64,000 bases of DNA, taken from positions 62,001 through 126,000 of the forward strand of contig VZSE01004911.1 in NCBI GenBank assembly GCA_013398275.1, given 5' to 3'. Position 1 is the first letter of the stretch, and the number at the start of each line of letters is the position of its first letter. The position numbers and the translations under genes are program-made. This stretch comes from Promerops cafer. Lineage: Eukaryota > Chordata > Aves > Passeriformes > Nectariniidae. Under the pieces are notes generated by a model that had not been told where the DNA came from, did no database searches, and saw nothing but the letters and a program-made list of their open reading frames with translations. This document shows, in pieces, positions 21,858-34,200 of this stretch.

Positions 21858-23162
21858 AGACAAATCAATCAAACCCTGAAAAAAGTGTGTCAGGTAAACA
21901 ATACTAAAGGTTTTTTCCAGCAATTTAGAAACCTTTGAAACTGAGAAATTCCAGAAGTTTCGTGTTCCTCTTGTTGCATTATTAAGTTGTCTCCCTCTTG
22001 TGACACGAGCTACTGCTGTCTTGACAGCCCAAAAACCTTGCATTAACCCAGCAATTATCTCAAAATAGTAACTTGTAAAATATTCTCTGTATAACTGTTT
22101 CCCACGCAATTTTGTACAAAGGTGTCAAACGTATTTTCTTTGCTGTCTGAAAAAAGAACAAGGTTTAAAAACATCCAGCTTATTAAAAACAAACAAGTGT
22201 TTTACATACAGTACAGGAATTTCCAAACTTGAAGGAACACTGTCTCCAGGGCAGCTGTGGGGTGAAACACCCCAGTCTGCCAAGGGGAGAAAACTGCAGT
22301 TAAGTAAATTAGTACTCCCATCTTCTTCCTCAGGCCAAATGTGGCACTTCTCTCACACCTGCAGGAGCCTGATTTACAGCCCTGCATAAACCAGGAGTAA
22401 ACAGGAGCTTGGCAGCCAAGTAACCAGTGTTTCCAAAAACGCTAATTTTCATTTTGTCCAAGAACAGAGGGAGGGTGTCACAGCCACGCAGTGACCTTGG
22501 ATGTTACTCATGAAAAAGCCACCTTGGAACACAGGGCTTGTTTGTCCTCCAGTTATGCTGTGTTACTTCAAACAACATGCACTTAAGGTTCAGCATTATA
22601 AGCAACCCAGTACACTTTCAGAACCTGCTCGTCTTGAATGTCAACACCATCCAAAGCTCCTCAAACAAGACATGACAGTGGGACTGAAGTACCAGAAGAG
22701 GGGCTGAGTCAGAGGTGAAGCCAGGAGCCAGTCCCCGTCACTCCAAAACCAGGGGCACAGCCAGGACAAAGCACTGGAACCTGAGCCAGCCAGGCAAGAG
22801 AGAGACTTGCACTGGGACAGCAGCTACAGGGGGCAAGTGGCTAAAACCAGAGCCAGAACTTTGGTGCCTCCTGAGCTCCACCAGACAGCTCCCTCTTCCT
22901 CACTCCTACTGACACCTCTGCTGGCTGCTCCAAAACCCCTCTCTGTGTCAGCCTCCCCACTGGCATCAGGGGAGTCTCTGCCCAGGCATCTCCCCCTTCT
23001 CTGGTGAATGCACTGAGGATTTACAGGTGGAGCTGGCAGTCAGTTAGAGCTGAGGTGGCACAGGCAGAGTGGCAGAGCTGACAGATGGTTATGAGAGAGA
23101 TTAGCTCAGCACCAAGGCACTGGAAGAACCATCTGAAGAAAATTCATAACAATGAAATTGCT

Positions 23163-23168
23163 TTTATT
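23163..23168 (-). terminator. PLEKHG4: PLEKHG4 proximal polyadenylation signal
   Basis: AATAAA on the minus strand within the presumed 3' UTR. Alternative use with the site at 21852 would give UTRs differing by 1.3 kb. Confidence 0.4.
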
Positions 23169-24503
23169 AGAATGAAAGTGTTAAGCCAAGGAAATAAATT
23201 ATTGCTATCATAGACATATTTAGAACATAAGGAAGGACGTTAAATTTTGAGCTTCAGGTCAATATAACCCTGAAACAGAAAGTTAGACTACTTTTTTTAA
23301 ATACCTCAATTTCTCTTCATGCCCTTCCAAAAACTTTATAAAATGTGCAGCTTACACAACAAATAGTAACAGAGTCACTTGTAATAAAAATCTGTACAAC
23401 TCATAGCTTTAAAAATAATACTTTTTTTTTTTCCAAACTGCTATGTTACTTATTACTTATAAATATAGGGCTAACAAATTTTAAATGCCCAAGGTCCCAT
23501 CCAACACCAAAGCTATTACATATAGTTGACAGAAGCCTTCCTGGGACTTCGCCTCAGGCAGAGGTCAGGTTTTGGACTGTTTGAAAGAGCCTGATAATGG
23601 GCAAAAAATATCTTCATGGATGAAGACTGTCTCCTTCTGCTGGTCAGAGGCCTGGGGTCTTCAGTGAGTTTGAAATGGCAATCAAACCTGGAACACAGCA
23701 CCGTGCAATGGGTTAGACCAGCTGCACTCCCGTGACGTGGCAGGATCCCACAGGTCCCTCTGTCCTGGCCAGCAGTGACTTCGCAAAACACTTGAAACGC
23801 ACTGTTTGTCAGAGGTAAATTTTGGTGGGGAAAGAGTATTTTAGTGGAAGAGCCTTGCAGGAGAAGCACAGCTCTTCCCCCATGTGGAGATCTGCCTCTG
23901 TGCCTCAGGATTTGCCCAAAGGCTATGTGCTGCTGTCCCTACTGCTTCTGTGGCCATTTCAGAAGTCTCATCTGTGACCCTCCAGAAGGGGCTCAGGATC
24001 TTAAATCTGAACCTTGGCTGGTTCTGTACAGCTGGTTCTGAACTCCTGCACCTGCAGGTCACGAGCCATAGGCCTGCATGGTGTCACACCCCACAGTGCC
24101 AAACCTACGAGCCATTCACCACCCTGTGCCTTGACCATTCAAGCCCTAATCCCACCTCTCTCATGCTTGTACCCCACTGCTCCCTGTGAAAAGGGAGGCT
24201 CAGCCCTAAGGACAGAGAGGAAAAGGCTGAGACAGGAGCAGGCTGGTTTGAGTGGGTCCTGACATGACATATTCAAGGGCTGCCAGCCACGAGCAGGAGC
24301 CCTGCTTGGCTGCAAGTCCCGTCAGGGTTCACCCTCCTTGGATCAACAGTGACTTCCTTGCAGACAAGGCATCCTCCCAAAATCACCAAGTATAGGAGAA
24401 ACATCTGGCAGCTCCCTCAGGACATCCTGAGCATAACCTAGCAGGTTCCTCTGCCTGGTGAAGTAGTTTCCTTCGGAGGTTCAAAGGAAACTGTGGGATA
24501 AAT

Positions 24504-24539
24504 CTGCCTTGGGGAGAATACTGTGATTCCCCAAGGCAG
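24504..24539. repeat. Perfect 12-bp inverted repeat with 12-nt loop
   Basis: CTGCCTTGGGGA, a 12-nt spacer, then TCCCCAAGGCAG. In the minus-strand (PLEKHG4-sense) RNA this forms a GC-rich hairpin without mismatches. Confidence 0.9.
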
Positions 24540-25207
24540 TTCAGAGGGACTAAGAGCAGGATTTTAGCAAACAGCCACAAGAAATAGATTAGTGGTTAGA
24601 CAGGTGGGCAGTATTCAGAGGAAAGCAGCTCATCTGAACACTCAGGAGGTGGTCAAGCCTCTACTACCTGAACGTGATCTTGCTTGTTTTGCTTCTGCAA
24701 GGCAGAAAGCATCAGACCAGCTGTTCAGAGTGTGGCTCCATGGGAGCTGCTCCTCTACAACCAGATGAATCAGAGCCTCAGACACCAGTCAGGAATGCAT
24801 GGGGAAAAACTCACAGAGGAGCTGAAGGTGAGGTTCCCCTGACTCAGAGCTACTGACAAACCTGACCAGCACTCAGAACTGCTGGAAAATCCCCTCCAGG
24901 GGCTACTTACAACAATTCCACTTCCTGAGGCGGGGCCGAGGGGCTCACACTATTCTTGAGGGACTTATGGTGACCTGGCCTGCTTTCTGCAGAAGAGAGA
25001 AGCCAGTGTTAGTACAGGGTTAGAGGACAACAGCATCAGGACAGGATCTAGTGGGAAGGGAAGCAGCTGAGAACTGTCAGGAACACACCGACATGTCAGA
25101 GCAACAGGCTCCCACTCCTCCATCTCATCATTCTCCAAAAAAGGCCCAAACCTCCCAGGAAAGGAGTTTGGCAGCATGTGCAGCAGAGCTCCAGCCATTC
25201 CAGGAGG

Positions 25208-28200
25208 TTATATATGTACCCTAGCCCATGGCAGCATTATAGCTCCTGCTTGTGCAGCATCTCCTCCTTGTGCAGCCTCCAGCACTGCAGGTCCTTTCCA
25301 GCTCATCTCCTCAGGGATCTTGGCCACCACAGGGGTGGCTCCTGCACCACAGGGGCTCTCGCCTGCCCCAGAGGGGGCGAGTCTCTGCAAGAGGAAATGT
25401 CACTTCCCCACAGTCACCCCAAGCCCAAAAGCAGCATCTTCAGTCCCCCTGTGAGAGGCAGTGGCTTGAACTGGGGAGGCAGTTACAGGAGCAGGCAAAG
25501 TGAAGAGAGTTTTGGCTGCTTGCACTTACTGCAGAAATGTACTGGCTGTTTGTGAACCTGGGTCTGCCCTCCATTGCAGAGCTGTGTTGTGGGCCTACAG
25601 GCATGTAGGGGGGCGAGCCCATGTCTTCACAGAAGCTTTCTTGTGGGATGTTGGAGACGCAGCCACTGTCGGAGCCGCTGGAGCCAGTGGCTGACATGCA
25701 GTGCGATGACTCGGAGCTCTCTGTTGCTGGAAAGAGAGGAAGGTCACTCTGATAACCCTGACTTTGGGCTGCATACAACCCGTGCCACATACACTTGATG
25801 ATGTACCTGTCTGCAAAGGCACTGGCCACACAAGCCCACAGATAGCCACACTCTTGTCTGGGCCTCTTTAAGGCCACAGCTAATGAATCAACACAAGGAA
25901 GTAGAGTTATAATGACGCCGGTGATTGGTATGCGCTGGCCAATAAAGTTCACACAAGGGAAGGCAAAGGGTCATGTGGCCAGGCTGGTGAGGGCAAGGGA
26001 CAGAGCACCTCATACGAGAGGGGCAGGGACACACGTCCCCAAGACCACAACAGCACCAGTACACAGCACCAAGCCTGCCATGGGTATGTCTGCAGCTCAG
26101 CAGGTACTTTACAACGCCTGTATTTGAGCTAACTCCCCTCACAGAACCTGAGACAGAGCTGGCATGGAAGGGCAGGGCCCTCATGCCTGGGTCTGGGTAG
26201 GAGACAGGGATTGTCATGACCCCAGCAAGCCTGGTCTGACCACACAGCACAGAACAAGGTGCAGGGATGAGCCCACACCTCCCAGGTGCTGCAGAGCAGC
26301 GGGGCCGTACGTACTCATCGAGGGCTGGCTGCTTGTCTCCTGCTCCAGCTCATCCTCCTCGATGCAAGTGCCGATGTCAAAGGGGCGTCTGGGGGCCAGG
26401 ACTCCTGGCAGCAGAGCCTGATCCAGGTACATGTGGAGGTTGAGGGGCCCCAGCAGGGAGGAGGAGGAGGAAGGGGTGTAGGCAATGGGAGTGCTGCTGC
26501 TGGAGAGCTGCGTCTGTGTCCTCTTGAAGGGGTTGGAATGGTCAAACAGAGACACTGCAATTGAGGCTCTGGTCCTGGCACCTGCCAGAAAACATACAAA
26601 AAACCCCTGAGAACCAGTCCTGCCTCACTCACATGGATCAAGGGGGAAGGCACAGCTGGCACCTACCTCTGCCTTTCATGATGTAATCGATAGCACGGTC
26701 ATTAATAGCTGCCTCACTGGGTTTGATATCCAGGAACGGCTTGTTACCCACACCCATGGAGACCATCTCCTGCATACGGATTTCTGGAGAGGAAGACCCA
26801 CAGCCACATTGTGAGGCTGACCCAAAACCCAATCCAATCCTCCTCACAGGCATTATTCAGCCACAGGTTAGAGCACTCCTGCGCTGGGCTGTTTCTGAAC
26901 TGCTGAGATTAGATCTCTTCTCCCCTTGCTCCCCCTCCCCAGTGCTGTGGAGTCCCTAGGAACAAGCAATCATGCCCTACTCTGGCCAAATAGCTCAGTG
27001 CCATGCCACCTACTAGAGTCCGGCCAAGCGGGAAGCTTGTGGGGGACAGGAGGGACTTGGTCAGCATGATTCAGTAGTGAGCTCCAGTAGTGGCCTAGAT
27101 CACAGGGAGACCAGCAAGTCTTTCAGGGGCACAGCCTGTACTCACAGGACAGGGTACCCTGAGCGTGGATCTTCTCTCATGGAGAACAGGTGGGTGTCTA
27201 CAATCATACAGAGCTTGGACCAGTCAAGTTTCCTGGGGATGAGGGGCAGGGAAGGGACATGCCCAGCCAAGCCCAGCACATGCTCCTGAGGCTGCATGCT
27301 GGCACACAGCTGCTTGCTGCATAGAGCTGCCTGGTAACAGGATCCAAACCTACTCAGGACAGCACGAGCTGAACAGGGCTCCCGCACCTTTTGCGGCACA
27401 GAAGGAATTCCAGGAAGGAATCACACCTTTATTGCGGGCTGCCTGCTGCCACAGGATCTTGGCAATGTCACTGGTCCAGGCCTGCTTAGTCTCAGCTGAG
27501 CTAGCCTGGAGGATGTAGGTGTCACTGGACTTCCGCCTTCGGAACCAGATCTCAAAGCGCAGGCCGCTGTCTCCAGAGTTCTCTGTCAGACCAATGTCTG
27601 CAGTCTGTGAAGAAGAGGAAAAGCAAGGCATAAACCAGACTGCACCAGGAGCAAAAGGAGAAAATGGCTTGAACCTCCTGCTAGAGCTATCACCAGCTTG
27701 GCAGACCTAACAGGAAGGAGCCTGAGGATCTGGAAAGCAGCAGGTATGTCCTGGACACAGCTGAGCACAGACAGCTTAGGCAATTCCCAGTGCTTCATCC
27801 AGAATTACCACGACTTCCCTGCCACACACACACTGCCTTTCCCCCATACTCCATGACCCTCAGAAATGCTGGCCCCACATCTCACAGCACAGAGAGGGCC
27901 TAGGCATTAATGAGTGAAGTATTCCCTTCTGGCTTCACTGCACGGTTTAGAGGAGGCTTAGAAGTGGTGGGAGAAGCTCTTCTGCTGAAGGTGCTCCTGC
28001 TTCCAATTTCAGAGGCATGTACCATGGGGAAACCAGCCATGGACACCTCCTACACGAGAGGGAGCTGCAGGGCTGCCCTTACCTTGAAGGAGCGCTTGTA
28101 GATATACACATCAAAGCCACCCTCGATCCTCTTGGGCTTGCTGAAGAGGATGAGGTCCTCAAAGAGGAAGACGTGTCGCTGGCACTTCCTGCGGCCCAGC

Positions 28201-31200
28201 CAGATGGTGAACTCGTCCTGCCGCACCAGCTGCCCCTGCTCCTTCAGGTTTACCTGGACATGAGAGGACATTCTTGTAAGACTCCACCAGCATGACCCAG
28301 GCAGCCCTAGACCTGGACTGGGAGAACAGGGTCCCATATGGCTGTAGCCCAGGTGGTAAAGAAGTGGCAGCTACCTGACATCTTAAGAGGGCTCTCAGAG
28401 AAGTTGGGCTGCATGGCATTGCTGGGGACCACATTGTTACTGTACAAGCTGGCTTGTACTGGGCAATTAATTTGGCTATAAATAAGAAACCCAGCTGGTT
28501 CCATAAAACTGGCCCCTGGGTTGAAAGACAGGAATCTCAACCAATCCATCCTAATCTGCAGACATCTCACTGGTCCAGGAGCTGGGCGGTGTCAAGGACA
28601 GACCAATGACCAGGTTTTTCAAAACCCCTATATAACAGGGGTTCATACAATAAACTCTCTCTCTTTTGCCACATGGACATCAGGGTGTGTGTTGTCCCTG
28701 TCTCCAACCACTGACCCCATGAAACATGTATATATTAAACGTAATACAACATCAGGCTGAAACAACTGGCTCCAAGCTCAGGAGAGAGCTGCACCTTTCT
28801 CCTAGGTGTAACCCACAGATGACCCTCTTCTGTCACCCTGTGCAGATCTGTGACAAACCTCTGGGATGGCAACTGCAGGCAGCAGCCAGAGCTTTCTCTT
28901 GGGGACGAAATGAGTTCCATCCACTGCAAGGAGCCCATCTGGGTTGGAAGGCCAGCTCCTCAGTTCTTCCTGACCCTGACTGATCCTACTCCACCCTGAG
29001 CCCTGGGGTTTCTCCTTCTCCAGTGCTGCACTTGGCATGCCTCTCCAAGTCCCACCCAGCTGATTTTGCCCTACCCCTGGCATCAGCATGAGTTTGAATT
29101 CCTTTTTGCAATCTGCCTGACCCTCTTTTCACCAGCTCAAGAGATGAAAGGTCCAAAGCAGCCTGCAGGATGCCATCTGCATGGGCCGTCAGGCTGCCTC
29201 CCATCACTGGTAAGCATGTTTATGACAAGCAGCTCACCCAGCTCAGTTAGCAGCACCCAGGCTGTCTGTCCTAGGAAATCAAGGAGACCTCCAGGCCCCA
29301 CTGCTCCCTTGCCCCATGCCGCAGCAGTCCTGCTATGCTGTACTGGCAGACAGCACTCCTCTGATCACTGGGTGAACCTGAGGGGAAGCTCACAGTACAA
29401 TCCAGAGACCCCAAGTCTAGAGAAGGAGAATAAGTGTGGCTCTGTTCCCCTGGGCAGGGGAAGACACTGGAACGTACGTCACAGTCACGGATGGCATCCA
29501 TGGCCAGCAGGTCATTTCCATGCCGGAGCTGAAACTTCACCATCTCCTCAGCAGCACGGAGATAGCCCAGCTCCTGCTCTTGTGCCTCGCTGCACTCCTT
29601 GATCAGGTCCTTCAGGAGCAGGGCATATTTGCTCATCCGCTGGATGGGTTTCAGCAGGTAGGAGGCCAGGTCCATCTTATCCCCCAGCTGCACCTGCTTG
29701 AACTGAGAAATGCAGCAGAGTGAAGGCAGCAGCTTCCCCAAGGAGCACCCTGTACCCTCAGGTAAGCACTGACACCTCTTTACTGGGATACTTAGGGAAA
29801 ATGAGTACTCTTGGGGAAATGCAAGGCCACAGGACTGATGTTGCTGTGTGCTGGGTTCCTTTCCCAAGCCCTCACTGTACCTCTGCCTTGTCCCTTCCAA
29901 ACAGCTGTGCAGAGTTGTGCCAGGGAAGCAGAGGCAGCACTGAGCCTTAGGCAGGTAAGCTGGCTTTGCTTAAACAGATCAGTGACCAAACACACTGAGC
30001 AATCCTGATACAGGCAGTATCTTACCTTGAAGAAGGTATTCCCATGGCTGGCCAGCAGTGAGTCTGACTTTGGCTTGTTCTTGCTGTACAGTGCATACAT
30101 TCCGAACTGGTCTTTCTGCAGAAGAGATCCATCCTCGTGTGAGACCCATGCACCCAGGACACGGTGACAGCCATGACCCTGGGTAGGTTATTCTAGTACT
30201 TTTGCCTCTCCCAGGCTGCACCAGAGCCTCCTCTGATATCAGGAATAACTTTGTTTCAAACTCATTAGGACCCAGGGAATGTTCTTGTCTTTCTACTCCC
30301 AGAGTAGCTGGGACTTTTTGATTCATTGCTCTGCTACCCCTAGCCCCTTCCATACCCCAGTAGTCACCTGGTACTATTCACACCAGGCAGCAGCAAAATG
30401 CATGGGGCAGTTGACCTTAAGACCTGTGCCCCTGTGCTTCTGCCCAGCAGCCCCTTTCACCCAGAGTTGGTCTGTACCTCTCTGCTCACTCTAGTCTTTC
30501 CCACTGGCACTACAGACAGAAAACAGGTAAGGGACATCCCTGGAGAAACAGATGGGCTTTAAGGAGCAGACATTTTGTTTCCCCGGCAGTGTATCTTGGT
30601 AGCAAAGCACAACAGGAAAGGCACAGAAACCAAGCTCAAGTCTGGAAGAGTCCAACCCCGGGGGCAAGGAGCTGATGCCTTACGTGTCGCAGGAAGCAGT
30701 GGCTGACCCTCAGGGGGTGGTTGCAGCAGCTCTCAAGCTCTCGCAGGAAGTATTGGCTGTGGAAGTCGTAGAGTTTCTCCAGGTTTCCAAAAATGACGCT
30801 GCGCTTCCCACGCAGGTCCTGGGGGAGGTCGAGGCGCTCCATCTCAGGGAAGTAGCTGTCGATGATGTAGCGAAGCGACCGCACGTATTCCCGCTCCGTG
30901 GTTACCATCTCATCGATGATGTGCCGCAGTTTGCTGCAACAGGAAACACTCAGCCTTGAAGGGACCCGGGCTGCAGCAGGGCTACAGCAGCCAGAGTGCC
31001 TGCAAAGCACTGGACTATCACTACAGAAGTTCTCTCCGACACTCAGCATGGAAATGAGGTGATCCTTAGCCCAGTTCAAGCTCAGATACACAACTGTCCA
31101 TGATAGCTCTGACCCTGAGCACTGACAGGACTCAAGGGAACAGCATGAAGCTGTCTCAGGGGAGGCTTAGGCTGAGGTTATTAGGAAGAGGTCCTTCACC

Positions 31201-34200
31201 CAGAGAGAGGGTGGTTAGGCACTGAACAGGCTCCCCAGGGAAGTGGTCACAGCACCAAGCCTGAGCTCAGGAACCATTCGGCCAAGGCTCTCAAGCACAG
31301 GGTGTGATTCTTAGGGTAGTCCAACACAGTCAGCAGTTGGATTTATTATCCTTTTGGGTCTCCCTTTCAGCTCAGGATATTCTGTGATTCTAAAGATTCA
31401 GGAAGAGAGTGCCAAAGGCTGGCTGTGATCCTGTCCCAAACTCAGCAGGACATGTACCCCTGGGCCCACCCAGCCCCTCCTCTGACACAATGGGCTGCTC
31501 TGCAGATGGCTGCTTTTCTGAAACAACAGTGACAGCAGAAGTCACAGTAACTTCTATGAGGAATTAGCCTGATGGCTAGAGACTATGGGAAGCAATGTTA
31601 ACCCTGGGAGAACAATAGCTCTAGACCTAGGTGCTGTTGGGCTTGTCCTAGTAAAAGTGAGAGAGTAAAACTGAAGTGTCCCAACATTTAATCAGTGAAC
31701 AGCAGCTCCTAGCATGAGTTGCTCTCACATATCTCAAAGGATGCCTCTTAGATACTCGAGGCTTCCACTGTGAGGCAGTGTAGCACCAAACATAACTACT
31801 CCAATGTGTCCCTGCCTCCCCTGCATTTCAGCTTTCCCTAAAGTCAACTCCTCTGGCTGTTCAGAGGACAGAGCAGTGGGACTGTCTCAGCACCCATGGA
31901 CACGGGAGGCCTGCTGCATTGCTCCCTTGAGAAGCAAAGTGGTCACCCTGCTATCTTCTGGTGCACATTCCCTGCCACGAGCTTTTTTGGGTATCCCAGA
32001 GATATGAGAGCCCCCTTCTGGAAGATTTCACTGTCTCCAGCCATTTCACTCAAGAGTAGCAACCGTGGTCCCCCAGCATCCAGCACTCTTTTCTCATCTC
32101 TGACATTAATTTTTTACTCATATTTTAGTATTTTCCAGTGAGAGCAACTAAAGACCTGCCTGGAGACCCTTTGTCAAGAACAGCTCATATCCCTGGCCTC
32201 TCAAAACCATAGGCACACATTGCAGTATGACAGTGAAGTTGAGATTCTCCTAGAGAAGGAAAACAGCACAAATGCCAGCTGTTGGACACCCAGAGGTTTC
32301 AGCACCAAAGCAAAAATACAAACATCCTCTTACCTGTGAAGCTGCTGTCACAAGGTGCTGGATGTGCCTCCCTACCAGTCTGGGTACAGCACTCCCAAAA
32401 GCAGGGGGGATGATGCCCTATGCTTCTGCTCTCCCACTGCACCTGTACTCCTGGCTTTGTTAGGTCACTGAATACTGTTTCTGTAATCCCTTTTCCTCCA
32501 ATGCTAGCAATGTTCAGAGACTCCCTCTCCTGTCTGGGAACTAAACTCTCCCCTCCTAGAGGAATCACACTGTGAGGGAAGAGTCACAAATCCCATTTCT
32601 CTGTCTTCCCACCAAGGAAGGTGCCAGATTATGTGGGGACATGCCTGTGGGCTTGCTCAGCATCAAACACATAAGCAGGGAAGCTGGAGCTACATCTCCA
32701 TCTATCTGTCCTGTAACCAGTATCAAAGTAACCAGCACTACAGAGCTCCTCTAATCTCTGCTGGCTGCCTTTTCACCACCGTGAGAAATGGAACACCAAG
32801 TGTCACAGACACTTACCTGCCCCAGCTCTTGGCTTCCGACCCGGAGAGGCAGCCCCTCTGTCCCTCCAGCAGGCAGTCTGCAGCCCAGCTGTTCACAGCT
32901 GGCTGCCGCAGCGCAAACGTCCTGTCCACCAGCTCAGTGCTGCTCACCTCCAGCCCCTTAATGAAGACGCCGGTGTTGCCGTATCTGGCCGGCTCGCTCC
33001 TCTGGCAGCTTGACCACAGGCTCTCACCACAAGGCAGGTCAAAGCTCTGGGCCTTCCGGAGGACCTTCCTGGGAGGCAGCTTCCCAGGGACTGGAGTGGA
33101 TGTAGAAGACTGCTTCACCTCTGGGGTTTCTAATATGCTCTCCAGGTTTGGCTTTTCTTCAGGCAGCGTTGGAGACTTACAAGCCCTACTGGCGAAAGAA
33201 ATTCTGCTTGAGTGAGGACCAGGGCTGAGAGCAGCTTGGCAGGCAAATACTTCCCCAGCATCGACATCACCAGGGCAGCTCAGGGAGGGTGAGGGAGCTT
33301 TCTCCCTAGTCCACTCCAGACAGCTGTTGGTTCTGTTGTAGCCATGGGATGTGCTCTGACTCCTGTCCCAGTGGGACCTGGAGGGGGCCCCCTCAGAGTG
33401 CCTCCGGTGGGACAGAGTGCCAATCTCACTGCCAGCCTGGGGCTGCTCCCCAACAGCTGGGTTGCAGTCTGACAGCAGAGACTTCCTTGTTCTCAAGGCT
33501 GCTTCGAGTTTCTTCTCAAAAACCAGCTTGGTCTCTTGGCATTTAGACCATGCAAATTTCCACTGCTTGAGCCCCTTGTCACTCTTCAGCTCACAGGCCA
33601 GCTCCTTCATCTCCTGGAACCGTGCAGCACTGATGTCCGGGTGCTGCTCCTTGTAACTCTCCAGGCACTTGATCACATCTGCACAGTGCTCGGCGGAGCT
33701 GCAGTCCTCCATGCTGACACAGGCAAGGTGTCGCATCCCTTCCAAGGCCCACTCATACGCCTGCAGAGCAAGAACAAAAAGCAACAGCCAGTCAGAGGGA
33801 CTCAGTGAAGAACAACCCTAATTTGGTGCCTGAAGACAAGAGAAAGGATCAGTGTCTGGCCACCACAGTTCCTTGAGTGTGGAGAGTAGAGGGGGGGGCT
33901 GCTACTGTCAATGGGGCTTAACAATTCAGCAAAACAAACAGCCCCTTATGCCAAGGGCTTCAGCTGTGCTGGCTGCTCTTCCACAGCCCCACCTCCCTGC
34001 CAGGTCCCTGTGAGCTGGTGCCCACACTGCTGGGCATGTTTGTCCTCTCTGGGCAGGGGGGCCCAGGGAAAGCTGCTGCTAAGACTGCAGGAATTCACAC
34101 CTCAGTGTGGCCCTGCTCAGTATAAAACCTGGAACTCTCCCTCCTCCTTTGTCCAGCCACTTTCACTCCTGTCAAGCAGGACAAGGTCAAGGGGCACCAG

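Larger units (their letters stand above)
21835..25207 (-). other. PLEKHG4: PLEKHG4 3' UTR and possible terminal exons
   Basis: Downstream of the last confidently placed coding exon, with minus-strand AATAAA at 23163-23168 and 21852-21857. If coding ends at 25208, this is mostly 3' UTR. Two exon-like segments lie within it: 24914-24990 (acceptor cttctgcag, donor GTT|GTAAGT) and about 24341-24455 (open frame including GYAQDVLRELPDVSPILGDF, ending in TGA). The true 3' structure is unresolved. Confidence 0.5.

Noticed and set aside
25440..25952. 170-codon minus-strand open frame read as one gene
   Set aside because: It is the PLEKHG4 exon 25530-25726 plus intron read-through on both sides.
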